Assembly (NCBI GenBank): GCA_002631715.1
Contig: MRSX01000007.1
Coordinates: forward strand, 1 to 64,000
DNA length: 64,000 nucleotides
Reading direction: 5' to 3'
From: Candidatus Porisulfidus sp. TsSOB
Lineage (GTDB): Bacteria; Pseudomonadota; Gammaproteobacteria; Poriferisulfidales; Poriferisulfidaceae
Shown in pieces: positions 40,537 to 46,556 of this stretch. Position numbers and translations under genes: made by a program. Under the pieces are notes generated by a model. It was not told where the DNA came from and made no database searches. It saw only the letters and a program-made list of their open reading frames with translations. Each line of letters opens with the position of its first letter. Position 1 is the first letter of the stretch.

Positions 40537-41031
40537 TCACACCCCGCCCGCAAGCGTGACGATGGTTCCGACAACACCGGCGATGATGCCCGCACCAATC
40601 AGGAGACGCCAGTACATCGTGGCAAGCTGCTCCTGCATCTCCGCCCGCATCTCGTTGCGCATCTCACTACGCAAACTGTTGATCTCGTTGCGCATCTCAC
40701 TACGCAAACTGTTGATCTCGCTACACATCTCACTGCGCAAACTGTTGATCTTGCTACACATCTCACTGCGCAGGCTGTCGATCTCGCCACGCAGGACAAG
40801 TCCCATCTTCTCCAGTTCGGTACGCAGGTCGTCCCTGACGGCATGCAGGTCGTCTCTCGTGGCGAACTCGACCTGCGAATCCCGTATGGTCTCGACGATG
40901 GCCACAGCCTGCTGCTCCCGAAATTCCGCTTCCTTCAGGTTCTCAACTGCCTGCATTGTATCGAATTTGGGCGGACGCGGAGCGGACTGCTTGCGTGCAT
41001 CGGAAGCGGATTTCTGAGCATTTGGATCCAT
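40537..41031 (-). CDS. Coiled-coil protein with four 11-residue repeats and C-terminal TM helix
   Basis: A 164-residue protein of unknown function. Residues 30-80 are charged and helical. Residues about 84-127 are four near-identical 11-residue units (E-I-N-S-L-R-S-E-M-C/R-N), and residues 140-164 form a membrane helix (LLIGAGIIAGVVGTIVTLAGGV). The topology (cytoplasmic coil, C-terminal anchor) resembles DUF1640/XhlA-type proteins. Eleven-residue periodicity predicts a nearly straight or right-handed coiled coil. The function is unknown. It is isolated between tRNA-Leu and the CPBP gene. Confidence 0.7.
   Translation of the reverse strand: MDPNAQKSASDARKQSAPRPPKFDTMQAVENLKEAEFREQQAVAIVETIRDSQVEFATRDDLHAVRDDLRTELEKMGLVLRGEIDSLRSEMCSKINSLRSEMCSEINSLRSEMRNEINSLRSEMRNEMRAEMQEQLATMYWRLLIGAGIIAGVVGTIVTLAGGV
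40651..40782 (-). repeat. Four tandem 33-bp units (hendecad-coding)
   Basis: Units at 40651-40683, 40684-40716, 40717-40749 and 40750-40782. The first two are identical, and the others differ by a few substitutions. They are in frame in the coiled-coil gene and could change copy number by slippage without a frameshift. Confidence 0.9.
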
Positions 41032-41148
41032 GGAAGTTCTCCTTAAGAACAGTCTTTCCTTGGCAGGATGGGCAATGACGAGACATCTTTCGGACTCATC
41101 CAGTGCAAATCCAAATCGTGCCTAAAAGGAAAGCAGAAAGCAAGAAAC

Positions 41149-41180
41149 AATGGTCTGAAAATTCCGACCATTTTTCCTTG
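41149..41180. repeat. Palindromic 32-bp element, copy 1 (terminator-like)
   Basis: The arms AATGGTC and GACCATT enclose a 10-nt loop and are followed by a T-rich stretch. A second copy, identical at 30 of 32 positions and in the same orientation, lies at 47818-47849. Before the transposon inserted, the two copies flanked the CPBP gene about 1 kb apart. They may be intrinsic terminators or a small mobile palindrome. Confidence 0.6.
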
Positions 41181-41258
41181 CCTTTTGGGCCTGTTTGGTG
41201 TAGTCGGTTCCATTTCCTCTAAAATCATGGGTTTCCGAAGATTGGTGAATCGATTCTC

Positions 41259-42107
41259 GTGCGAAGCTTCTGGACCTACGCTCTCCTGCTGCTCGCCGCA
41301 CTGGCGGGCGGTGCTTTCCTGTGGGGCCTGGTCTATGCGGTTTGGCCGCTGCCGGTCCCGCACCACAAACTCGTCAAGTACGGTGCTTTGCTGGTTGCCG
41401 TCGTCGTGCTCGTGCTGTGGGCGCGACGCCGGGTTACCCGGGAGGCCCTCGGCCTGGGCGGCGGCATCGAATCCCTGTTCGTACAAGGGTTGGTCGCATT
41501 CTCCCTCACGGCCGCCCTGCTGATACCCCTATGGCTGTTCCTCCTTGAGATGAACGCGCGTTTCCTCGATCCCTGGATGTGGAGCCTGGAGTTGAGTTAC
41601 AAGCTGGCTGGATACCTGATTGCGGCACTCGCCGTCGCGACAGTGGAAGAACTGTATTTCCGCGGTCTCCTGCTGTCCCGGGTGTCCGGCTATTGGTTGC
41701 CGCTGACCGCCTCGGCCCTGTTTTTCGCTGGCATCCATTTCCTCAACCCGACGCCCGATTCGGGACTGGTGGACCAGTGGAACGGAGGATGGCTGCTACT
41801 TGCCAATGCCACACTCGACATGCCCGAACAATGGTTGGAGCAACTGCCCCGTCTGTCTCTTCTGCTTCTAATCGGCCTCGGTCTCGGTCTCGTGCGGCTG
41901 CGCACCGGCAGTCTGGCGTTCTGCATCGGCGCGCATGCCGCCATGGTGTTCAGCCTTAAATCCTTTCAGTTCTTCACTTACCCCGGTCCCTTCGGCCCCG
42001 CTTGGCTCGGCACCGATGCATCCGGTGGTTGGACCGGCGTCGCGTGGGTGGCTATTCTCGTCCTCGGGCTCTGGCACCTCTCCCCAAAACTCGGAAAAGT
42101 ACCCTGA
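41259..42107 (+). CDS. CPBP-family intramembrane metalloprotease
   Basis: A multi-spanning membrane protein of 282 residues related to Rce1/CAAX proteases. The catalytic motifs are present: EELYFRG (E130, E131, R135), FFAGIH (H160) and GAHAAM (H226). Bacterial members process membrane proteins, and some give bacteriocin self-immunity. The start is GTG at 41259 with a weak ribosome site. A palindromic terminator-like element lies upstream. Its matching copy downstream was pushed 5.6 kb away by the transposon insertion. The substrate is unknown. Confidence 0.8.
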   Translation: MRSFWTYALLLLAALAGGAFLWGLVYAVWPLPVPHHKLVKYGALLVAVVVLVLWARRRVTREALGLGGGIESLFVQGLVAFSLTAALLIPLWLFLLEMNARFLDPWMWSLELSYKLAGYLIAALAVATVEELYFRGLLLSRVSGYWLPLTASALFFAGIHFLNPTPDSGLVDQWNGGWLLLANATLDMPEQWLEQLPRLSLLLLIGLGLGLVRLRTGSLAFCIGAHAAMVFSLKSFQFFTYPGPFGPAWLGTDASGGWTGVAWVAILVLGLWHLSPKLGKVP

Positions 42108-42157
42108 AACTAAGATTCAACACCTTTTTTTGTTCCATAACTCATTGATTTCAAAAA

Positions 42158-42165
42158 GATAAAAA
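42158..42165. repeat. 8-bp target-site duplication, left copy (GATAAAAA)
   Basis: GATAAAAA directly precedes the left terminal inverted repeat. The same 8 bp follow the right one at 47812-47819. An 8-bp duplication is the IS1595-family hallmark. Confidence 0.92.
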
Positions 42166-42188
42166 GGGAATTACATACAAAGGTTGAC
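42166..42188. repeat. Left terminal inverted repeat (23 bp)
   Basis: It begins GGGAATTACATAC and ends AGGTTGAC. It matches the inverted right end at 22 of 23 positions (C/T difference at position 9). Confidence 0.93.
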
Positions 42189-42282
42189 GGGATGAACAGA
42201 GTGAGCGCGACACGCAGGATCGCCTCGACGACCTGTTTCGGTCGATGATCGGCAAGACGGTCACCTACAGGGAGCTGACGGG

Positions 42283-42302
42283 TTAGATTTGCGGTATAAT
42301 CC
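42283..42302 (+). promoter_or_regulatory. Repeated promoter-like module, copy 1
   Basis: A 20-bp block with a perfect TATAAT preceded by GCGG, repeated at 45477-45496 with one mismatch (T/C). It is followed 20 bp later by TTGGAGGCA, a ribosome-site-like string also found before the gene at 46557, but no start codon follows here. It may be the remnant leader of a lost passenger gene. A second TATAAT lies at 42343-42348. Confidence 0.45.
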
Positions 42303-42360
42303 CCCGAACCGGCTTGGAGGCATTAGACCGAAAAGACGGCGTTATAATATCTATCGCATG

Positions 42361-42447
42361 TGCCGCTGGTGGGATTCGAACCCACAAGACCCGAAAGGGT
42401 CACTGGAGTGAGAGTCCAGCGTGTATACCAGCTTCCACCACAGCGGC
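42361..42447 (-). tRNA. Class II, leucine-type tRNA with anticodon CTC (reads Glu GAG)
   Basis: An 87-nt tRNA folds completely: acceptor GCCGCTG/CAGCGGC, D-stem GTG/CAC with GG in the loop, anticodon stem CTGGA/TCCAG with loop CTCTCAC, variable arm GACCC/GGGTC, T-arm GTGGG/CCCAC with loop TTCGAAT, and discriminator A. The long variable arm, 3-bp D-stem and A73 copy the tRNA-Leu architecture (compare the gene at 40330), yet bases 34-36 are CTC, the glutamate GAG anticodon. The 3' CCA is not encoded, unlike in the other three tRNAs in the window. LeuRS does not read the anticodon in E. coli, so charging with leucine is plausible but untested. Confidence 0.85.
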
Positions 42448-42475
42448 ACAGTTGGATTCCGGATATTCTAACAAG

Positions 42476-42503
42476 GAGACGGCGCCCACTCGGGCGCCGT
42501 CTC
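42476..42503 (-). terminator. Strong hairpin between membrane-protein gene and CTC tRNA
   Basis: GAGACGGCGCCC and GGGCGCCGTCTC form a perfect 12-bp stem with a 4-nt loop, 6 bp downstream of the gene ending at 42510. On the minus strand it is followed by a moderately T-rich stretch. It probably ends that transcript before the tRNA. Confidence 0.6.
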
Positions 42504-42509
42504 TGTGTG

Positions 42510-42860
42510 TCATACCATTAATCTTTCTTTGGACTTTCTGGCGTATTGCCCAAAAGTCACCCATAGAGATAGGAAGAATAAAAGAGGCAAGCAACCTGGT
42601 GCCGCAATCAGAATACCGGCCCACCACGGCCAGCCCAACACATCTACTACCCCGAAGTATGACCCGATAGCAAGCGGGAGCATGGATCTGGCAACCGCCG
42701 CCATCCCTACCGCCACCAACCCCCATACGGGTCCTAAATGATAGTCAATTCCGATCCAGCCGATATACAGCTGGAACATGAGTACGGCAAAATACAATAA
42801 GCCCAGAACGGCCACCAGAAGATACACCCCTGCCACACCGAGGAAAGCCCAGACTTTCAT
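42510..42860 (-). CDS. Transposon passenger: small membrane protein
   Basis: A 116-residue protein with about three to four hydrophobic segments (residues 5-36, 43-70, 75-102) rich in Trp, Gly and Val, ending in a basic tail (ARKSKERLMV). It is predicted to sit in the inner membrane. No family was recognised. It is the last gene of the leftward passenger group and ends at a strong hairpin. A role with its exported neighbours is inferred only from clustering. Confidence 0.6.
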   Translation of the reverse strand: MKVWAFLGVAGVYLLVAVLGLLYFAVLMFQLYIGWIGIDYHLGPVWGLVAVGMAAVARSMLPLAIGSYFGVVDVLGWPWWAGILIAAPGCLPLLFFLSLWVTFGQYARKSKERLMV

Positions 42861-42888
42861 CCGGATTCGGGTTGCGTGGATAACCCGG

Positions 42889-43203
42889 TCAGTATTTAGG
42901 CAGCGAGTTGTAGCACTCCGCCCGAGCGGCGTCGTTGCCGCCGATCAGCTCGCATCCGTACCGCTGGACGCCGTAGTCGCGGGCGCCCCTCTGGCGCTCG
43001 TACATATCCGCCGCGTCGCGCTCGCGTTGCATCCAATCGTCGATGTACTGCTGGGAGTCGTGTTGTTTCGGTTGATACTGATAGGTGCCGCAGGGTGTTA
43101 CGCGGGGCACCCCATACTGGTCATAGACGATCTGGCCGCAGGCTAGGGCCGCGTCCGCAAACAGGAACATCGCGGCGGCCAGAAGTGTGATTTGTGGTTT
43201 CAT
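42889..43203 (-). CDS. Transposon passenger: secreted cysteine-containing protein
   Basis: A 104-residue protein with a clear signal peptide (MKPQITLLAAAMFLFADAALA). The mature part has four cysteines, two near the front (first residue and TPCG) and two near the end (YGCELIGG, AECYNS), consistent with disulfides in the periplasm. The middle is Gln/Arg/Tyr-rich and helical. It starts with ATG at 43203, 9 bp after the preceding stop. The function is unknown. Confidence 0.65.
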   Translation of the reverse strand: MKPQITLLAAAMFLFADAALACGQIVYDQYGVPRVTPCGTYQYQPKQHDSQQYIDDWMQRERDAADMYERQRGARDYGVQRYGCELIGGNDAARAECYNSLPKY

Positions 43204-43212
43204 GATTGCCTC

Positions 43213-43554
43213 CTAACGGTTTCCCCTAGTGCTCATCGCTCTGGAGTCGCAACCGGCATCCGTCGCCATTGCGGCTTGGGAATCCAAGGCCGCCTGAACT
43301 TCGCGCCGCAACTTCAACAGATACAAGTACGGGTTGACTTGCGAGATGGTGCCGCTCTTGACGTCACTGATGCCCTGTGCGTCGATGCTGATGTGGATGA
43401 GATGCAACAGGGACCCGAACACGCCACCGGCGTAGGCAAGCCTGTCGCACCCGGTCAGGGCGTAGGTGCTGTCCTTAACCCCCGTGGTGGTCTGGGGTTG
43501 CGCCCATGCGAACGAGCACACTGTCAGGGACAGTGCGATAACAAATGACTTCAT
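43213..43554 (-). CDS. Transposon passenger: secreted protein
   Basis: A 113-residue protein from ATG 43554, which has an AAGGAGTT ribosome site; a longer in-frame extension upstream lacks one. The signal peptide is MKSFVIALSLTVCSFAWA. The mature part has two cysteines (TGCDRLAY and DAGCDSR) and a hydrophobic helix around VFGSLLHLIHISID. No family was recognised. It leads the leftward passenger group. Confidence 0.6.
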   Translation of the reverse strand: MKSFVIALSLTVCSFAWAQPQTTTGVKDSTYALTGCDRLAYAGGVFGSLLHLIHISIDAQGISDVKSGTISQVNPYLYLLKLRREVQAALDSQAAMATDAGCDSRAMSTRGNR

Positions 43555-44032
43555 GATCAGAACTCCTTTTGCGATGAGTTTGATATAGTGAGTGCCATGC
43601 AGAAGCAGCCGGAAACACCCGCGTGTCGGGTCGCCCGCTGAATACAACAGCCCGCAACAGGCCGAGGGTCGCACCCGAAGCCGGGTGAACAGGCGGGGTT
43701 TTCGTTTCCGGAAGCTTTTGCAACGACCCGGCCACCCATCTCCTCAAATGGTGAACAACCGGATCGAAACAAACAAACAGCATGGCTTCCGTGCCCGCCG
43801 AAAGGTCGTCGGGCCACGCAAAAGCCTTCGAGATTTACAAAGCCTCCCGCTTGTTTACCGCGCCAGGGGGCGACTGTAAACAGCCCCCCCCTGCAACGGC
43901 TATTTTATTCAGCGAGTGGCCCGACTAAAAAGGGCATCCCGGCAGCTTTTGCGTTTGGGATAATAGCACAAATCCGCAATGTGAGTAAGTGTGATATATT
44001 TCGCCCCGCAAAATCTTTCAGAGGGCTGTCCC
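43555..44032. other. Central 478-bp gap of the transposon between divergent passenger groups
   Basis: No convincing gene is seen. Short open frames occur on both strands (43592-43879 plus, 43557-43817 minus), but they have shadow-like composition and no good start. The left part is GC-rich with imperfect inverted repeats. The right part (43940-44030) is AT-richer and holds -10-like boxes (GATAAT near 43959; TGTGATATATT near 43990) serving the rightward group. It is the likely divergent regulatory region and could also hide a small RNA. Confidence 0.5.
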
Positions 44033-44764
44033 ATGAATCACGAAACTCCTTTTTGGCATCTCGCCATTATTCTTTCTGTCGCCTTGCTCCTGCCGGCCTG
44101 CGGAGGCGGCGGGGGCGGATCCAGCTCTTCCTCCCTGCCGGATGCGTCCGGGATGGAGAACGCGGAAATGCCCGACGTCTTCACCCCCGGACTGATCGAA
44201 CTTCTGGAGGGAGAGGTGGATGACACCATCACCGGCTACTTCGCTCCGGGCGCGGGGCGGATAACAAGTCCGAAGGGCGACCTTTGGGGCTATTGGGCGA
44301 AGGATCCGGAAGGGCACTTCCTGTTCGCCATCGAGACGGATTCCGATGACCCGAACTCCAATCTTCATTACTGGGGGCACGAGAGCGGAAGCCGGCCCAG
44401 CACGGTGAATTCTTCCGGTACGCTGACATGGACAGGGAAGATACGCGGATCGGACTTCGATGGGGATGATTTCAAAGGGGATATAAGCCTGTCAATGGAC
44501 TTGGATGCGGCGGATCCAGACCTGCTGGACATCGCGTTGACCAACATTACCTTGTCGGCCCTGATTCCCTCATCCCTCGAATACAGCGATGTTGCGGTTG
44601 GGGCTGACGGCAGCATAGACCACCATATTGGCGGCGACATGGACAACCGGATCGAGGCCAAGTTCTACGGGGACGAGCATGAAGGCATTGCCGGGTCAAT
44701 AGCTGATCGAAGGAGCGGCTACGACATCGACTTCGGCATGTTCGGAGCCGTGCGGACGGAATAG
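44033..44764 (+). CDS. Transposon passenger: lipoprotein with TbpB/fHbp-like C-terminal barrel
   Basis: A 243-residue lipoprotein: signal with lipobox LPAC, then a GGGGGG-SSSSS linker typical of surface-exposed lipoproteins. The C-terminal part alternates in beta fashion and ends with a string resembling the transferrin-binding-protein-B/factor-H-binding-protein barrel closure (FYGDEHEGIAGSIA, then FGMFGAVR). Such proteins are often flipped to the surface by Slam and bind host ligands or metals; no Slam gene is seen here. ATG 44033 is preferred over an upstream codon at 43991 because it directly precedes the signal. Confidence 0.65.
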   Translation: MNHETPFWHLAIILSVALLLPACGGGGGGSSSSSLPDASGMENAEMPDVFTPGLIELLEGEVDDTITGYFAPGAGRITSPKGDLWGYWAKDPEGHFLFAIETDSDDPNSNLHYWGHESGSRPSTVNSSGTLTWTGKIRGSDFDGDDFKGDISLSMDLDAADPDLLDIALTNITLSALIPSSLEYSDVAVGADGSIDHHIGGDMDNRIEAKFYGDEHEGIAGSIADRRSGYDIDFGMFGAVRTE

Positions 44765-44843
44765 GCGGTTTATCTTAGCTAGCCATCCTTGGCATAATAG
44801 CGGTTGGGGATATTCGATCATTCCTGATAGGAGGGGTGTGAAC

Positions 44844-45179
44844 ATGAGAAAGCTGCATGTACTTCTATATTCCGCCAAAGATGGCGGCTGGGTCGCCCAA
44901 TGCCTAGAGCATAATATTATGGCTCAAAGCGACTCAATCAAGGGGGCTAAAAAAGAATTTGAATTTGCCCTTAAAGCAGAGTTGAAGTTTCTTTCAGAAC
45001 ACGGCATGACACTAGATGATGTGGCTCCTGCGCCGCAAGAGTTTTGGGCAAGATATAATGTGGCAAATGACGAAATTACTTTCTTTATGTTGTTAAAAGC
45101 TATCTTGCTACATATTTTTAAGCCTGTTGAAAAACCGCCTATTTTCACTTTTACGAGGGAGTCCAGACTGGCCGGATAA
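44844..45179 (+). CDS. Transposon passenger: HicB-like antitoxin-domain protein
   Basis: A 111-residue protein from ATG 44844 behind a strong AGGAGGGG ribosome site (a GTG at 44838 lies inside it). The N-terminal half resembles the HicB/DUF1902 partial RNase-H fold (LHVLLYSAKDGGWVAQCLEH, then KEFEFALKAELK). The C-terminal half is unrelated and hydrophobic (FFMLLKAILLHIF), so it lacks the usual DNA-binding tail. No HicA toxin is next to it. The DNA is clearly AT-richer than its neighbours, suggesting a separate origin. It is followed 5 bp later by another small gene. Confidence 0.6.
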   Translation: MRKLHVLLYSAKDGGWVAQCLEHNIMAQSDSIKGAKKEFEFALKAELKFLSEHGMTLDDVAPAPQEFWARYNVANDEITFFMLLKAILLHIFKPVEKPPIFTFTRESRLAG

Positions 45180-45184
45180 ACTCG

Positions 45185-45463
45185 GTGCCAGCCCGTATTT
45201 TTGAAAATAACAAGACCTCCTACAAGGCGGTGGTGGACAAGTGCATTCGTGATTACGGCGCAAGCCCTTCTAGCGTGCTATTGGACGATGAGGATAATTA
45301 TGGAAATTCGGAAGTCGAGTTCCTAGAAAGAGAGGTCAATGGGAAAACAGAGTACGCCAGACTGCCATCTTTACCAGATAAAGACTGTCTGTTCCCGCTA
45401 GAGTCCCTAAAGCATTTATGCGAAAAACTGGATATCCCGTTTGATGCTTTCGAGTTCGAATAG
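45185..45463 (+). CDS. Transposon passenger: small acidic protein
   Basis: A 92-residue protein from GTG 45185, 5 bp after the HicB-like gene and of similar AT-rich composition, so the two probably form a pair. It is acidic at the C-terminus (DIPFDAFEFE) with no signal or membrane segment. It does not show the HicA fold signature. Whether it is a toxin, a partner or neither cannot be decided from sequence. Confidence 0.55.
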   Translation: MPARIFENNKTSYKAVVDKCIRDYGASPSSVLLDDEDNYGNSEVEFLEREVNGKTEYARLPSLPDKDCLFPLESLKHLCEKLDIPFDAFEFE

Positions 45464-45476
45464 GTTCTATTTCTTT

Positions 45477-45496
45477 TTAGATTCGCGGTATAATCC
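45477..45496 (+). promoter_or_regulatory. Repeated promoter-like module, copy 2
   Basis: This matches the block at 42283-42302 at 19 of 20 positions, with TATAAT at 45489-45494. It lies about 50 bp upstream of the five-gene rightward string beginning at 45543 and is its likely promoter. Confidence 0.55.
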
Positions 45497-45542
45497 TACA
45501 AATGCAACGCAAAGGATCCACTGAAAATCTCTCTGGGGGCAA

Positions 45543-45707
45543 ATGCACTTTCTTTCCCTTGTGTTCCTCTACACGGCGATTCTGATGGGTCTGGCCGGGA
45601 TGGCGGACTGGTGCAGGGATTCGGACTTGTGGCCATTGCTGGCCTTGCTGTCGGTCGGGACGATGTCTTTGTGGGCGACGATTAAAGCGGCTACAAGGGA
45701 CAAATGA
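45543..45707 (+). CDS. Transposon passenger: 54-residue membrane peptide
   Basis: Begins MHFLSLVFLYTAILMG behind a CTGGGGG ribosome site and encodes two hydrophobic helices separated by a short loop (DWCRDSDLW), ending in a basic tail. Its stop overlaps the next start by 4 bp (ATGA), which supports it being a real gene. The function is unknown. Confidence 0.6.
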   Translation: MHFLSLVFLYTAILMGLAGMADWCRDSDLWPLLALLSVGTMSLWATIKAATRDK

Positions 45708-45979
45708 AGATGAATAGGATACTTCTCGCTTTCTCTGCCGCTTTGTTCCTTGCATCCTGCACGGCGACCCAGTCCATGAAGCTGGCCAACGATTCGGTGC
45801 ACATCAAGTACGAACGGGCTTCCGTGTTCCTGGCCGAGCCTGATCTTGAGGATATGCGCGAAGAAGCGGTCAAACGTTGCGCGACGGACGAGCCCACGTT
45901 GGTGGCCGACACCTGTTCGTGGAACAACGGGTTCTTCTGCTACGCGTGGACGTTCATCTACGACTGCCGCAACCTGTAG
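45704..45979 (+). CDS. Transposon passenger: small cysteine-rich lipoprotein
   Basis: A 91-residue lipoprotein (signal MNRILLAFSAALFLASC, lipobox LASC). The mature part has four further cysteines (KRCAT, DTCSW, FFCYA, YDCRN), which could form two disulfides. An alternative ATG lies two codons later. The 4-bp overlap with the preceding membrane peptide implies coupling. No family was recognised. Confidence 0.6.
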   Translation: MKMNRILLAFSAALFLASCTATQSMKLANDSVHIKYERASVFLAEPDLEDMREEAVKRCATDEPTLVADTCSWNNGFFCYAWTFIYDCRNL

Positions 45980-45997
45980 GCTGGAGGAGGCTCTGCC

Positions 45998-46135
45998 ATG
46001 TCCAAGCCCGACCTGAAAGGCGACGCTGACCTGCTCGGCAAGGCGCTCCGCAAGGCTTACGAGGATCCTCGGGCAAAGGCGGCCAGGCAGAAGAAAGAAG
46101 TCCCTGAACCCATCAAGAAGCCACCGGGCAAGTAG
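45998..46135 (+). CDS. Transposon passenger: 45-residue basic peptide
   Basis: A short frame behind a perfect GGAGGAGG ribosome site (45982-45989). It encodes a soluble, Lys/Arg/Pro-rich peptide beginning MSKPDLKGDADLLGKALRKAYED. The segment ADLLGKALR recurs as ADLLAKALR in the gene at 46557, linking the two. The function is unknown. Confidence 0.55.
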   Translation: MSKPDLKGDADLLGKALRKAYEDPRAKAARQKKEVPEPIKKPPGK

Positions 46136-46138
46136 TCC

Positions 46139-46243
46139 GTGGACGAACCCAAAAGCCCTCCGGGATCCGCCATCTTCCTTATCGTCGTGCTGATCGCCCT
46201 CGCGGGCTGGCTGGCGGCGCTGGCTTTCTTTCTCCTGGGATGA
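46139..46243 (+). CDS. Transposon passenger: 34-residue single-TM peptide
   Basis: From GTG 46139, 3 bp after the previous stop. It encodes a charged N-terminus (VDEPKSPPG) and one membrane helix (IFLIVVLIALAGWLAALAFFLL). It overlaps the next ATG by 4 bp (ATGA). It is supported mainly by this tight packing; it is too short for a family call. Confidence 0.45.
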   Translation: MDEPKSPPGSAIFLIVVLIALAGWLAALAFFLLG

Positions 46244-46512
46244 CCCCCATCGTCCCGGCTCTGATGGCCGCCTTGCTGAAGCTGGCGGCTGTCTCTCCGT
46301 GCGACGCGCTGAAGGATCTGTACTTTGAGCACACGCACTCCGGCTGGGGGTTGTGCCGGGGAGAGCACGAGGGTTGCGTCTCGTTGATCCTGTTGCTTGA
46401 CAAGTCGGAGGCGGACCGCGTATCTGGTCAGCTTTCGCGCCTCTTCCCGAACCAATTCGACGTCCCGATCCGCGTCGATCACGCGCTGTGGAAGAACGGG
46501 GAGTGCCGGTGA
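46240..46512 (+). CDS. Transposon passenger: probable exported cysteine-containing protein
   Basis: A 90-residue protein with a hydrophobic N-terminus (PIVPALMAALLKLAAVS) that may act as a signal. It has four cysteines after it (SPCDAL, GLCRGE, EGCVSL, GECR). The body (DRVSGQLSRLFPNQFDVPIRVD) is mixed alpha/beta. The start overlaps the single-TM peptide gene by 4 bp. No family was recognised. Confidence 0.55.
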   Translation: MTPIVPALMAALLKLAAVSPCDALKDLYFEHTHSGWGLCRGEHEGCVSLILLLDKSEADRVSGQLSRLFPNQFDVPIRVDHALWKNGECR

Positions 46513-46556
46513 GCCGAAAGCCGTATAATGGCTGCTGAAATGCTTGGAGGCACACC

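Noticed and set aside
40651-40782. Tandem 33-bp repeats considered as a CRISPR array
   Set aside because: There are no spacers between the units, they are in frame in a protein gene, and they encode a regular 11-residue coiled-coil repeat.
41068-41258. Small frame upstream of the CPBP gene running into it
   Set aside because: It crosses the palindromic element, lacks a ribosome site, and continues only as a shadow frame of the protease gene.
42188-42286. Short frame ending in LDDLFRSMIGKTVTYRELTG next to the left transposon end
   Set aside because: It looks protein-like and may be the tail of a lost passenger gene, but there is no start codon before it inside the element and it is preceded by a stop in the terminal repeat, so it is not called as a gene.
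42361-42447. Naming this gene simply tRNA-Glu from its anticodon
   Set aside because: Glutamate tRNAs are class I with a short variable loop. This one has a 5-bp variable stem, a 3-bp D-stem and A73, as in leucine tRNA, so the body and anticodon disagree.
43592-43879. Open frames on both strands in the central transposon gap
   Set aside because: Neither has a ribosome site, signal or recognisable composition; both are treated as non-coding.
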